DNA from: Gammaproteobacteria bacterium
GTDB lineage: Bacteria > Pseudomonadota > Gammaproteobacteria > SZUA-152
Direction of reading: 5' to 3'
Assembly: GCA_032250735.1 (NCBI GenBank)
Contig: JAVVEP010000012.1
Coordinates: 1 to 64,000 of the forward strand
DNA: 64,000 nt
The translations under genes were made by a program, and so were the position numbers. The notes beneath the pieces were generated by a model. The model was not told where the DNA came from. It made no database searches and was given only the letters and a program-made list of their open reading frames with translations. Shown here one piece after another: positions 37,068-47,822 of the stretch. The stretch's first letter is position 1. Each line of letters opens with the position of its first letter.

Positions 37068-38531
37068 TTATTCGACGGCCTCTTCACTGCCGTTGTTGAG
37101 TATCTCCTCACCGACGCGAACAATCTTCATGGCATTGGTACCACCCAGCACGCCCATCAGATCGCCCTTGGTCAGGATCACCAGATCACCGTCGCGCACC
37201 ACGCCGCGGCGCTTCAGCTCGTCGACGGCCTCCCGATTCACCACCGCATGATCCTTGGACTTGGTATCGAAGCTGATGGGATAAACGCCGCGGTACAGGG
37301 TCACCTTGCGGCGGGTGCTGACATGGCTGGTCAGGGCATAAATGGGAATGCCGGAACTGATCCTCGACATCCACAGCGGGGTAGAGCCGGACTCGGTAAG
37401 ACAGGCAATGGCCTTCACGCCGAGGTGGTTGGCGCTGTACATGGTGGCCATGGCGATGGCCTCGTCGACCCGCGTAAACAGGGTATCAATGCGGTGGTCT
37501 GAACGGGTCGCCACATCCTGTTTTTCCGCCTCGCGACAGACACGGTCCATCGCCGCCACCGCCAGTTGTGGGTATTTGCCCATCGCGGTTTCCGCCGACA
37601 GCATCACCGCGTCGGTGCCGTCGAGCACCGCGTTGGCGACGTCGAAAACCTCGGCACGGGTCGGGATCTGATTCTCGATCATCGACTCCATCATCTGGGT
37701 GGCGGTGATCACCACCCGATTCAGGCCGCGGGCGCGCTTGATCAGGTCTTTCTGCACCTGGGGCAGGGCGGCGTCACCGATCTCCACACCCAGGTCGCCA
37801 CGCGCCACCATGATGGCGTCGGAGGCCAGGATGATCTCGTCGATCACCTCCAGCGCCTCGGTGCGTTCAATCTTGGCAATGATGCCGCAGGTGCCGCCGG
37901 CGGCCTTCACCAAGGCCCGCGCCAGCTCTACGTCGGCCGCGGAGCGGGGAAAGGAGATCGCCACATAGTCGGCCTTCAGTGCGGCGGCGGTGATGATGTC
38001 GGCCTTGTCCTTGTCGGTCAGGGCCGGCGCGGAAAGCCCACCGCCCTGACGGTTGATGCCCTTTTTGTCCGAGAGCTTGCCGCCCACCTTGACCTTGCAG
38101 TGAATCTCGGTGCCTTTGACTTCTTCCACCCACAGCACCAGACGTCCATCGTCGAGCAGCAGGTTATCGCCCCGTTTGACATCCTGCGGCAGTTCCTTGT
38201 AGGCGATGCCCACACGCTGCTGGGTGCCCGCGTGCGCGCCACAGGCGGCATCCAGAATAAAGGCATCACCCTCGGCCAGCTCAATCGGGCCATTTTTAAA
38301 ACAGTCGATGCGGATCTTTGGTCCCTGCAGATCGGCCAGCACGCCCACCTGACGCCCGTGCGCGCGGGCACGATTGCGTACCGTCTTGGCGCGTGCGGTA
38401 TGTTCCTCCGCCGAGCCATGCGAAAAATTGAGGCGCACCACATCGACACCCGCCTCGATGAGTTTATCCAGCGCCTTGGGGTCGTCGGTTGCGGGGCCCA
38501 GGGTGGCGACTATTTTGGTTCTTCTTTCCAA
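37068..38531 (-). CDS. pyk: Pyruvate kinase
   Basis: Converts phosphoenolpyruvate and ADP to pyruvate and ATP. From the chosen start the protein has 487 residues and opens with ERRTKIVATLGPAT. MVARGDLGVEIG, ITATQMMESMI and DGTDAVMLSAETAMG are the diagnostic motifs. A C-terminal regulatory domain follows. The TTG at 38531 was chosen because TGGAG precedes it and the N-terminus then matches other pyruvate kinases. An ATG at 38561 would add ten residues without a ribosome site. It is the only gene in the cluster lacking the strong TAGGAGA site. Confidence 0.95.
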   Translation of the reverse strand: MERRTKIVATLGPATDDPKALDKLIEAGVDVVRLNFSHGSAEEHTARAKTVRNRARAHGRQVGVLADLQGPKIRIDCFKNGPIELAEGDAFILDAACGAHAGTQQRVGIAYKELPQDVKRGDNLLLDDGRLVLWVEEVKGTEIHCKVKVGGKLSDKKGINRQGGGLSAPALTDKDKADIITAAALKADYVAISFPRSAADVELARALVKAAGGTCGIIAKIERTEALEVIDEIILASDAIMVARGDLGVEIGDAALPQVQKDLIKRARGLNRVVITATQMMESMIENQIPTRAEVFDVANAVLDGTDAVMLSAETAMGKYPQLAVAAMDRVCREAEKQDVATRSDHRIDTLFTRVDEAIAMATMYSANHLGVKAIACLTESGSTPLWMSRISSGIPIYALTSHVSTRRKVTLYRGVYPISFDTKSKDHAVVNREAVDELKRRGVVRDGDLVILTKGDLMGVLGGTNAMKIVRVGEEILNNGSEEAVE

Positions 38532-38614
38532 TTGCGTTTTACTCCAGTGAAAACCGGGCATCTGTTATTGAATGAATATCTTGTGGTTAGGTGCGGTTCG
38601 CCTTGTGCCGGGAT

Positions 38615-39799
38615 CTAGCCCTTGGCGCGCTCTTCAAGGATCGCGACCGCCGGCAGTTTTTTGCCCTCCAGGAATTCGAGGAAGGCGCCGCCGCCGGTGG
38701 AGATATAAGACACCCTGTCGGCGATCTTGTATTTATCCACCGCCGCCAGGGTGTCGCCACCGCCGGCAATGGAAAAGGCCTTGCTCTCGGCGATGGCCAT
38801 GGCGATGGCCTTGGTGCCCTCGCCGAACTGGTCAAACTCAAACACGCCGACCGGGCCGTTCCACACAATCGTGCCCGCATTCTTCAGTGTATCCGCCAGG
38901 GCCGCCGCAGAATCGGGACCGATATCAAAGATCATATCGTCGTCCGTCACCTCGCTCACCGACTTCAGCGTGGCCTGCGCCGTTTCCGCAAACTCCTTGG
39001 CGCACACCACATCGGTCGGCACCGGGATGTCGCCACCGCGGGCCTTGGCGTCGGCGGTGAGTTTCCTGGCGGTGTCGACCAGGTCGGGCTCGTACAGGGA
39101 TTTACCGACATTGTGGCCCTGCGCGGCGATAAAGGTGTTGGCGATACCGCCACCTACAATCAGTTGATCGACAATCTTCGACAGCGATTCCAGCACGGTG
39201 AGTTTGGTCGACACCTTGGAGCCACCCACAATTGCAACCATGGGGCGCGCCGGATTATCCAGCGCCTTGCCCAGGGCCTCCAGCTCACCCGCCAACAGCG
39301 GACCGGCACAGGCAATCGGTGCAAACTTGGCGACACCGTGGGTCGAGGCCTGGGCGCGATGCGCGGTGCCAAAGGCGTCCATGACGAAGACATCACACAG
39401 CGCGGCCATTTTTTTGGCCAACGCATCGTCATTCTTTTTCTCGCCGACATTGAAGCGCACATTTTCCAGCAGCACCACATCTCCGTCACGCATCGGGCCA
39501 ACACCCTTTTCGACCCAGTCCTTCACCATTTCCACATTACGTCCCAGCAGGGCGGCCATGTGATCGCCCACCGGGATCATGGAGAATTCTTCGTTGTATT
39601 CCCCCTCGGTGGGTCGACCCAGATGCGACATCACCATCACCTTGGCGCCCGCCTTCATGCAGTGCTCAATGGTGGGCAGGGAGGCCAGGATGCGCTGATC
39701 ACTGGTGACCTTGCCGTTTTTAATCGGCACGTTGAGATCCTGGCGAATCAATACGCGTTTGCCGGCCAGGTCCAGATCGGTCATTTTGATTACTGACAT
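38615..39799 (-). CDS. pgk: Phosphoglycerate kinase
   Basis: Interconverts 1,3-bisphosphoglycerate and 3-phosphoglycerate. A 394-residue monomer with the N-domain substrate motif [27 protein letters not shown], and the C-domain nucleotide motif [13 protein letters not shown]...GGGDT. The start has TTAGGAGAA upstream. It is separated from gap by a long hairpin and lies just ahead of pyk. Confidence 0.97.
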   Translation of the reverse strand: MSVIKMTDLDLAGKRVLIRQDLNVPIKNGKVTSDQRILASLPTIEHCMKAGAKVMVMSHLGRPTEGEYNEEFSMIPVGDHMAALLGRNVEMVKDWVEKGVGPMRDGDVVLLENVRFNVGEKKNDDALAKKMAALCDVFVMDAFGTAHRAQASTHGVAKFAPIACAGPLLAGELEALGKALDNPARPMVAIVGGSKVSTKLTVLESLSKIVDQLIVGGGIANTFIAAQGHNVGKSLYEPDLVDTARKLTADAKARGGDIPVPTDVVCAKEFAETAQATLKSVSEVTDDDMIFDIGPDSAAALADTLKNAGTIVWNGPVGVFEFDQFGEGTKAIAMAIAESKAFSIAGGGDTLAAVDKYKIADRVSYISTGGGAFLEFLEGKKLPAVAILEERAKG

Positions 39800-39866
39800 T
39801 CTAATTTCTCCTAATCTAAAAAGACTTAGGTCAAGGCCGACCTTCAGCTAAATCTTTTCTGACATT

Positions 39867-39962
39867 AAGAGGAAAGGGTAAAGAGAAAAGAGAAAGGGAA
39901 TGTGGCGGGCTTGCGCCCGCCGCTTTTATTCCCTTTGCTCTTGAATCTTTTATCTTTCCTCT
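39867..39962 (-). other. Long hairpin between gap and pgk
   Basis: The whole gap between the gap stop and about 39867 forms one imperfect stem-loop. Purine-rich arm 39867-39901 pairs with pyrimidine-rich arm 39928-39962 (AGAGGAAAG, AAGAG and AAAGGGAAT blocks all have partners), with an inner GC hairpin GGCGGGC-TTGC-GCCCGCC. There is no T-tract suitable for termination. It could instead be an mRNA processing or stability element. Confidence 0.65.
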
Positions 39963-39963
39963 G

Positions 39964-40974
<1,011 letters not shown>

Positions 40975-41029
40975 TTAAAGGTTTTATTTCTTGCTTCAAT
41001 TAAAAATTTAAAAGGTCACCCGAATTCAG

Positions 41030-43000
41030 TTAGAGGAGCGATTCAACGGCTGCGACAACATTTTCCACCGTGAATCCAAATTCCTTGAACAGCTGATCGG
41101 CCGGGGCGGATTCGCCGAAGTGATCGATGCCAATCACCTTGTCGGCATACTTGTACCAGCCATCGGTCACCGCTGCCTCGACCGCCAGGGTGGGCACACC
41201 CTTGGGCAGGACCGAGGCCTTGTAGGCATCATCCTGCGCCTCAAAAATGTTGGTCGAGGGCATGGAGACCACGCGGATCTTCTTACCGCTTAACTGCTGG
41301 GCCGCACCCATGGCCAGCGCCACTTCGGAACCGGTGGCGATGATGATGGCATCCGGGCTATCGCATTCACCCAGGATGTAACCACCCTTGGTGATGTTGG
41401 CGATTTGCGCATCGGTACGGGTTTGATGCGGCAGGCCCTGGCGCGAGAAGATCAGGCAGCTTGGCCCCTCTTTGCGCTCAATGGCCTGCTGCCAGCTGAC
41501 GGCGGATTCAACGGCGTCACAGGGGCGCCACACGGCCATGTTTGGAATCATGCGCAGCGTGGGAATCTGTTCGACCGGCTGATGCGTCGGGCCGTCTTCA
41601 CCCAGACCGATGGAGTCATGGGTAAACACAAACAGACTGCGAATCTTCATCAAGGCGGCCATACGCAGCGCGTTGCGGGCATATTCCGAGAACATCAGGA
41701 AGGTGGCGCCAAACGGAATCAGGCCACCGTGCAGGGCGATGCCGTTCATGATCGCGGACATGCCGAATTCGCGCACACCGTAGTTGACGTAATTGGCCTC
41801 CACATTGCTGATCATCGGCTTATAGCCAGACCACTCGGTCAGATTGGAGCAACCGAGATCGGCCGATCCCCCGAACAGTTCCGGCAATAGCGGTGAATAG
41901 GCCTCGATCGCGGCAAGCGACGCCTGACGGGTGGCGGGGCTTTTGGCCTCGGCGTTGACGGCGGCAATATAGCTGGCCGACTTTGCTGCCCAGTCGGCCG
42001 GCAGATCGCCCGCCATGCGGCGCTCATATTCGGCCGCCAGTTCTGGATAGGCGGCCTTGTACGCGGCGAGCTTCTCGTTCCAGGCCTTCTCTGCGGCAGC
42101 GCCCTTTTCCTTGGCGTCCCAGCCGTGATAGATATCGGCCGGCACCTCAAAGGCGGGGTGATCCCAGCCCAGCGCGGCCTTGGTCAGGTTGATCTCTTCC
42201 TGACCCAGCGGCGCGCCGTGACAGGCATGACTACCGGCCTTGTTGGGCGAGCCAAAACCGATCGTGGTCTTGCAGCAGATCATGGTCGGCTTGTCGGTCA
42301 TCGCCTTGGCGATTTCGATGGCCTTTTGAATGGCCTCGGGATCATGTCCGTCCACATCGGCCAGCACATGCCAGCCGTAGGACTCGAAACGCTTCGGGGT
42401 GTCATCAGTAAACCAGCCCTCAACGTGGCCGTCGATGGAGATGCCATTGTCATCCCAGAAGGCAATCAGCTTGCCCAGGCCCAGGGTACCGGCCAGCGAA
42501 CAGGCCTCGTGGGAAATGCCTTCCATCAAACAGCCATCGCCCAGGAACACATAGGTATGGTGATCGACGATGTCGTGGCCCTTCTGATTGAACTGGCCGG
42601 CGAGGACCTTTTCCGCAATCGCCATGCCCACGGCATTGGTGATGCCCTGACCCAGCGGGCCGGTGGTGGTCTCCACGCCAGGCGCATAGCCGTATTCGGG
42701 GTGACCCGGGGTCCTGGAGTGCAGCTGACGGAATTGCTTGAGGTCTTCGATGCCCAGATCGTAACCGGTCAAATGCAGCAGGGAGTAGATCAACATGGAA
42801 CCGTGGCCATTGGACAGCACAAAGCGATCCCGGTTAGACCAGTGGGGATTGCCCGGATTGTGTGTCATGTGGTCATTCCACAACACCTCGGCGATATCGG
42901 CCATGCCCATGGGTGCGCCGGGGTGACCGGAATTGGCCTTTTGTACCGCGTCCATGCTGAGGGCACGGATGGCGTTGGCAAGATTTTTGCGGTTTGACAT
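41030..43000 (-). CDS. tkt: Transketolase
   Basis: Thiamine-diphosphate enzyme that transfers two-carbon units in the pentose phosphate and Calvin cycles. The 656-residue protein has [19 protein letters not shown], the ThDP motif [13 protein letters not shown]...[10 protein letters not shown], the pyrimidine-domain [17 protein letters not shown] and a C-terminal domain. TTTAGGAGAATCAC precedes the ATG. It is the first gene of the tkt-gap-pgk-pyk-fba run, an order typical of autotrophic gammaproteobacteria. Confidence 0.97.
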   Translation of the reverse strand: MSNRKNLANAIRALSMDAVQKANSGHPGAPMGMADIAEVLWNDHMTHNPGNPHWSNRDRFVLSNGHGSMLIYSLLHLTGYDLGIEDLKQFRQLHSRTPGHPEYGYAPGVETTTGPLGQGITNAVGMAIAEKVLAGQFNQKGHDIVDHHTYVFLGDGCLMEGISHEACSLAGTLGLGKLIAFWDDNGISIDGHVEGWFTDDTPKRFESYGWHVLADVDGHDPEAIQKAIEIAKAMTDKPTMICCKTTIGFGSPNKAGSHACHGAPLGQEEINLTKAALGWDHPAFEVPADIYHGWDAKEKGAAAEKAWNEKLAAYKAAYPELAAEYERRMAGDLPADWAAKSASYIAAVNAEAKSPATRQASLAAIEAYSPLLPELFGGSADLGCSNLTEWSGYKPMISNVEANYVNYGVREFGMSAIMNGIALHGGLIPFGATFLMFSEYARNALRMAALMKIRSLFVFTHDSIGLGEDGPTHQPVEQIPTLRMIPNMAVWRPCDAVESAVSWQQAIERKEGPSCLIFSRQGLPHQTRTDAQIANITKGGYILGECDSPDAIIIATGSEVALAMGAAQQLSGKKIRVVSMPSTNIFEAQDDAYKASVLPKGVPTLAVEAAVTDGWYKYADKVIGIDHFGESAPADQLFKEFGFTVENVVAAVESLL

Positions 43001-43428
43001 GTGATTCTCCTAAAACAAGTTCAAAAAATGTAATCAATCTGTATTGCCGCAACTTCAAAAGAGCACGATGCGTTGCACAAACCTTTTGTCACTGACCTTC
43101 CGTCACAAACCTTCTGTCGCCGGAAAGCGGAAACCAATTCGCCGCGATGCGCGTTAACTCATTACGCAAGCCGTCACTGCCGGGGATACATGAACAAAAC
43201 CTGCTGGCCGTTAACCCGTCCGGATTAACGGCAGAATGATAGTGCTGTTATTAACGCTCCCCCGGATCGGCGCGCCAGAAAATAGCCTCAACTCGGTCGC
43301 CAGACCCCACCGCAACTCCCGCCCGCCCGGACTGAACGCCAGCGGAACCTATAATTCTCCCCGATCGCGGTCATCAGAGCAAGAGCCAGCATCCGCCAAT
43401 CACCCGTCACCGCCCGGAACCGGGGGAC
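43001..43428 (-). promoter_or_regulatory. Upstream region of tkt with a LysR-type dyad
   Basis: 428 nt without a gene; it should hold the cluster promoter. Two copies of CACAAACCTTYTGTC (43076-43092, 43104-43120) are 28 bp apart. Together they create a 25-bp imperfect dyad TTTGTCAC-N9-GTCACAAA (43085-43109). Its size and T...A arms suit a LysR-type regulator such as CbbR, but no cbbR gene lies in the window. The rest looks unremarkable. Confidence 0.35.
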
Positions 43429-43989
43429 TTATTCGGGCTCCTGCTTCCACTTGATGGAGCATCCCATGCTGGGAATCTGCGCCTCCGGCCCCCTGCCCGT
43501 TTCCGCCACCTGCTTCATGGCTTCAAACAGGTCACGCCGCGCATCCGCCACCCGCTCCTTGCGACTCTCATCCAGCCGGCCCCGGTACTGCAACTGCAGA
43601 TCCGCGTTGTAACCGAAAAAATCCGGGGTGCAGACCGCACCGTAGCGTTTGGCGATCTCCTGGGTCTCATCCAGCAGGTAGGGGAAGGGGAAATCAAACT
43701 CGCGGGCCACGGCCTGCATGTTTTCGAACGAATCTTCCGCATAATCCGTCGGATCGTTGGACATGATGGCCACCGCATTCACCCCCAGCGCCTTCAGCTC
43801 CCGCGCATCACGCACGATGCGTTCACGGATCGACTGCACATAGGGGCAGTGATTGCAGATAAACATTACCAGCAGACCCTTTTCACCCGCGCAGTCGGCC
43901 AGGGTCCAGGTCTTGCCGTCCACACCGGGCAGGGAAAAATCGATTGCGGGGGCGCCAAAATCACAGATCGGGGTTTCTGTTCTGACCAT
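43429..43989 (-). CDS. Thioredoxin-fold peroxiredoxin-like protein (AhpC/TSA type) with CxxC
   Basis: A 186-residue protein with FSLPGVDGKTWTL, then MFICNHCPYVQSI, whose CNHC is a redox CxxC in the thioredoxin active-site position. YGAVCTPDFFGYNADLQLQYRGRLD is the second conserved block. These proteins are thiol oxidoreductases of uncertain partner. There is no signal peptide, so it is cytosolic. The ATG at 43989 was chosen because AAAGGAG lies nine bases upstream; earlier in-frame codons would add 58 unrelated residues. Confidence 0.9.
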   Translation of the reverse strand: MVRTETPICDFGAPAIDFSLPGVDGKTWTLADCAGEKGLLVMFICNHCPYVQSIRERIVRDARELKALGVNAVAIMSNDPTDYAEDSFENMQAVAREFDFPFPYLLDETQEIAKRYGAVCTPDFFGYNADLQLQYRGRLDESRKERVADARRDLFEAMKQVAETGRGPEAQIPSMGCSIKWKQEPE

Positions 43990-44215
43990 GGGTCTAATCT
44001 CCTTTAAATCGGTATGGATCAATCGTGCCTTATGAACGGGCCAGCCATCATACACGAGGGCGCCCGATGGGGCGCGACATGATACAATCTGCCACCTCGT
44101 CCGATCCACCACAGCCGTCCCGCACTCCCGGGCCACCAATATTGCCCAACCGTCGTTACTCAATAACCATTACCCAACCACCATTGCCCAACAACCATAG
44201 TCCAACGATGCGCCC

Positions 44216-45580
44216 ATGGAACACCCCGTGAAAAAGACACCCGAACTGCTTTCCCCCGCCGGCACCCTGAAAAATATGCGCTATGCCCTGGCCTACGGCG
44301 CCGACGCGGTGTATGCCGGCCAGCCGCGCTACAGCCTGCGGGCGCGCAATAACGATTTTGACCTGGCCAATCTGCAAATCGGCATTGACGAGGCGCACGC
44401 CCTGGGCAAGAAGCTGTTCGTGGCCAGCAACATCTCGCCCCACAACGCCAAGATCGCCACCTATATGACGGACATGGCGCCGGTGATTGCGATGCGGCCC
44501 GATGCCCTGATCATGGCCGACCCCGGGCTGATCATGATGGTGCGCGAGCGCTGGCCGGAGATGCCCATCCATCTTTCCGTGCAGGCCAACACGGTCAACT
44601 ATGCGACCGTGCGTTTCTGGCAATCACTGGGGATTGAGCGGGTGATCCTGTCGCGCGAGCTGTCCCTCAACGAGATCGCCGAGATTCGCCAGCAGTGCCC
44701 GGATACCGAGCTGGAGGTGTTTGTACACGGCGCGCTGTGTATCGCCTACTCCGGCCGCTGTCTGCTGTCCGGCTACTTCAATCACCGCGACCCCAACCAG
44801 GGCACCTGCACCAATTCCTGCCGCTGGGACTACAAGGTCTCTGCCGCCACCGAGGACGCCACCGGCAATCTCCAGCTCGCCACGCCGGTGACCGTTGTCC
44901 CCCAGACGGCGGCCTGTGGCGACACCAGCCGCCACCCGCACGCCGACCAGGCCGTGCTCATCGAGGAGCCCGGCCGCCCCGGCGAGCTGATGGCCATGGA
45001 GGAAGACGAGCACGGCACCTACATCATGAATTCCAAAGACCTGCGGGCGGTGGAACACGTCCAGCAGCTGGTGGACATGGGTATCGACTGCCTCAAGATC
45101 GAGGGCCGCACCAAGTCCCACTATTACGCCGCGCGCACCGCCCAGGTCTATCGCCAGGCCATCGATGACGCCGTCAGCGGCCAGGCGCTCGATCCGCAGT
45201 TGCTGGGGGTGCTGGAGGGCTTGGCGAATCGCGGCTACACCGACGGCTTCTATGAGCGCCACCACAGCCACGAGACCCAGAATTACCTGACCGGTCACTC
45301 ACGCAGCAGCGAGCAGCAATTTGTCGGGGAGATCACCCGCATCGACGCGCAGCGTGGGCTCGCCGAGGTGGCGGTGAAGAACCGTTTTTCGGTCGGCGAT
45401 CGGCTGCAACTGATCCACCCCGACGGTAACCGGGACGTGATCCTGTCGCACATGACCGATCTCAAACACCAGCCCATGGAGGTCGCCCCCGGCGGTGGCC
45501 ACACCGTGCTGATCCCCTGGGAGATGGACGGCACCGATAACGGCGCAGGACTTGGCCTCATCGCCCGGTATCTCGGCTAA
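44216..45580 (+). CDS. trhP: U32-family tRNA hydroxylation protein TrhP (YegQ)
   Basis: A 454-residue peptidase-U32-like protein of the YegQ/TrhP clade, which helps form 5-hydroxyuridine at tRNA U34 with prephenate as a source. Motifs: ELLSPAGTLKNMRYALAYGADAVYAG at the N-terminus, LEVFVHGALCIAYSGRCLLS, and the Cys-rich NQGTCTNSCRWDY. A C-terminal barrel follows. It is not thought to be a protease. A short ACCATTRCCCAAC-type repeat runs through its upstream region (44160-44205). Confidence 0.93.
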   Translation: MEHPVKKTPELLSPAGTLKNMRYALAYGADAVYAGQPRYSLRARNNDFDLANLQIGIDEAHALGKKLFVASNISPHNAKIATYMTDMAPVIAMRPDALIMADPGLIMMVRERWPEMPIHLSVQANTVNYATVRFWQSLGIERVILSRELSLNEIAEIRQQCPDTELEVFVHGALCIAYSGRCLLSGYFNHRDPNQGTCTNSCRWDYKVSAATEDATGNLQLATPVTVVPQTAACGDTSRHPHADQAVLIEEPGRPGELMAMEEDEHGTYIMNSKDLRAVEHVQQLVDMGIDCLKIEGRTKSHYYAARTAQVYRQAIDDAVSGQALDPQLLGVLEGLANRGYTDGFYERHHSHETQNYLTGHSRSSEQQFVGEITRIDAQRGLAEVAVKNRFSVGDRLQLIHPDGNRDVILSHMTDLKHQPMEVAPGGGHTVLIPWEMDGTDNGAGLGLIARYLG

Positions 45581-45609
45581 TCCGCCCCACCGAGCCTGAG
45601 CACCGCAGC

Positions 45610-46023
45610 ATGCCAGACCTCAACCATCAGCAACAAATCGACCTGACGATCCTCATCGTCACCCTGCTGGACGACTGGCAGGTCGGCAATGCCGACAAGA
45701 TCACCCTGCTGGCCCTACCGGCAAAAACGCGCACGCGCGCCCTGCCACGCTACCTACAGGGCAACCCGCTGCCCTTCACGCCGCAAATCCTGCAACACAT
45801 CGAACATCTATTGGGAATCGCCGACGCCCTACGGCTCGCCAACCCGCGCAACGCCCAGGCCGGCGCCCTGTGGCTGCGCCGCCCCCTGTCGCGCCTGCAG
45901 GGGCGAACGCCGCTGGAGATCATGCTCACCGAGGGCCTGCCCGGGATCATCACCGTACGCAAGCATCTCGACTGCTCCTACGACTGGCACACCGACGCGC
46001 AGTCACATAGGCCGATGAAATAG
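45610..46023 (+). CDS. Orphan MbcA/ParS/Xre-type (DUF2384) protein
   Basis: A 137-residue protein. The second half matches the antitoxin Xre/MbcA/ParS toxin-binding domain (HIEHLLGIADALRLANP, AGALWLRRPLSRLQGRTPLEIMLTEG, residues about 64-110). The first half is helical and only loosely like the usual DNA-binding part. Such proteins normally neutralise RES-domain toxins. No RES gene is next to it: the next genes are trhP and an EF-hand protein. It may regulate something else or be a solitary remnant. Confidence 0.8.
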   Translation: MPDLNHQQQIDLTILIVTLLDDWQVGNADKITLLALPAKTRTRALPRYLQGNPLPFTPQILQHIEHLLGIADALRLANPRNAQAGALWLRRPLSRLQGRTPLEIMLTEGLPGIITVRKHLDCSYDWHTDAQSHRPMK

Positions 46024-46202
46024 GGGGCGAGCCACCAGCCGGCCAGACGTCGGCGCGCCATTCTTCTCGCACTGCAAGCCTCCCCCCACCTTGACTACCG
46101 GCCTTTCGGGGCTAACTTCTCTGCACGGGCAGCGGCAATTTCCCGCCTGCCTCTCAACGCGCCTCTCGCGCCCCTCACCCCAACTCGCAAGGATGCCATG
46201 TC

Positions 46203-46487
46203 ATGAAAACACTCTGCATTGTCAGCACAGGATTCTGTTTATCGCTCAGCGTAATGGCGGCGACGGCTGCCGCGCCGACATTTGACGGACTCGACCGCAA
46301 CGCCGACGGCTACATCAGCAAAGATGAAGCCAAGGCTTACAAGGGCATGCATAAAAACTGGTCCAAGGTTGACACCAATAAGGACGGCCGCGTCAATATT
46401 GATGAATTCATCAAATTTGAATCCACCGGCCGCTTCGAGCCACCGCAAGACGCTGAAACCCCTGAACTCGGCGCGGCACCAATGTAA
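46203..46487 (+). CDS. Secreted EF-hand protein
   Basis: A 94-residue exported protein: signal peptide (MKTLCIVSTGFCLSLSVMAATAAA), then a pair of canonical Ca2+-binding loops, DRNADGYISKDE and DTNKDGRVNIDE. A Pro/Glu-rich tail follows. Small EF-hand pairs like this occur in many gammaproteobacterial envelopes with unknown targets. It is separate from neighbouring genes. Confidence 0.88.
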   Translation: MKTLCIVSTGFCLSLSVMAATAAAPTFDGLDRNADGYISKDEAKAYKGMHKNWSKVDTNKDGRVNIDEFIKFESTGRFEPPQDAETPELGAAPM

Positions 46488-46559
46488 TCTCGCCAGACGA
46501 CTATCCGCCGATGCCCCTGAGCTGCGGCGATCGGGATCGACCGGCCGAAATTCAGGCAC

Positions 46560-46591
46560 AAAAAAACCGCGCCCACTTTCGTGAGGCGCGG
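46560..46591 (-). terminator. Intrinsic terminator after the carbonic anhydrase gene
   Basis: On the minus strand CCGCGCC-T-CAC-GAAA-GTG-GGCGCGG is followed by seven T. It lies 87 nt past the stop codon of the carbonic anhydrase gene. Confidence 0.9.
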
Positions 46592-46678
46592 CTGCTCGCT
46601 CTGAGCTCCGTGTGCGCTATTTTGTGGCTAGCGCACCCCGGTGTTCCGCAGCTGTACTGTGTAGCTGCCAACCAATTG

Positions 46679-47536
46679 CTAGAACTTTGAAAGAAGGTCT
46701 GGATTGGTTACCAGGTTTCTTACACCATGCGCATGATCTTCATTAAAAACATTGCCTTTACACCAATCGCCTACCGTCTCAATGTTAACCTTAGCGACCT
46801 TGGGGCGAACGCTCCATGTCACCTGAAAAGGGGAGCCTTTTTCATTGTAACCAGGTCCTGTCGTTGATCCAGCGTACTGAACAGGCGTGCCCGTATTGTC
46901 AGGAATATTCGATGCTTGATGCAAACCATCCTTTAAGCCGTGCTGAGTCAATTTTCCAAAGTCCAAAGCACTTTTATCATTGACCAATACATATACCTGA
47001 GTCTCTACACGCAACTGCGGATTATTAATTGCATCACTCAGGCATGAACCCAAGGTTGGACCCGGCTGAACCTGCGCGGTTGAGTGCACGTAATGAACTT
47101 CGATCGTGTCTCCAGCAGAAAGGCTACCGTGTTCGCTCGGACAGACGCTGGCAGACGCCAGCTCTGCAGCACTCAGCTTTCCAGAATACTTGTAACCACT
47201 TTGGTAACCGTGGCCATCGCCGTTACCCGCATACTGGGTAAACTCACCGCCCTTATGTTCAGCGTTTTTGTGAAAATGGATATTACAGAGGCTCATCCCT
47301 GTAGAGTCAGGCGCGGCTCTGAAGATGCGTCCGTTATTGCCCCTACTTGAATCGATATCACGCGGAGACTGGGGCCCGAAACCTTTGCCCTTCGTGTTTG
47401 CTGCAAGCGCGTCACGCTGCTTAGCAACCACTTGATCAGCGACCTCACCGTGGGCATCCGCCCCCTTACTGCTTGCAATGGCACACACGGGTAGTAGCGC
47501 CGATATTGCACACATAATGACCGCTCTTTTCTTCAT
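46679..47536 (-). CDS. Delta-class carbonic anhydrase, secreted
   Basis: A 285-residue protein with a signal peptide (cleavage near AIASSKG). It carries the delta-class pattern known from diatom TWCA1 and bacterial relatives: NIHFHKNAEHKG (His 87, 89 and 94 as probable zinc ligands), GDTIEVHYVHSTA, PGPTLGSCLSDA, PQLRVETQVYVLVND and a C-terminal EDHAHGVRNLV. It would interconvert CO2 and bicarbonate outside the cytosol. The ATG at 47536 was chosen because GGGAG precedes it and the signal peptide follows; upstream in-frame sequence is unrelated. Single gene with its own terminator. Confidence 0.85.
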   Translation of the reverse strand: MKKRAVIMCAISALLPVCAIASSKGADAHGEVADQVVAKQRDALAANTKGKGFGPQSPRDIDSSRGNNGRIFRAAPDSTGMSLCNIHFHKNAEHKGGEFTQYAGNGDGHGYQSGYKYSGKLSAAELASASVCPSEHGSLSAGDTIEVHYVHSTAQVQPGPTLGSCLSDAINNPQLRVETQVYVLVNDKSALDFGKLTQHGLKDGLHQASNIPDNTGTPVQYAGSTTGPGYNEKGSPFQVTWSVRPKVAKVNIETVGDWCKGNVFNEDHAHGVRNLVTNPDLLSKF

Positions 47537-47822
47537 TGTTATTTTCTCCCTCATATTTATAGGCTCACGATTTATCATCGCGTCATTTGAATTGACGGCC
47601 TTGATTGACTGCTCAGGCGCGCTATTTCGCCTGCCTGATGTGGCAGGGCGCCATAAAATACATTTATCTGCATATCTGGTCAATGTATAACAGGCCCGAT
47701 CCAAATCAGTCTTTCGCTGGACAAATGTGCCCTGCATTTCCTAATGACGCGCCCCTGGCACCCCATGGGGTATGATGCGGAGAAAATAGAAATTCCAGCA
47801 AATCCCGAGGCCCGCCACCACC

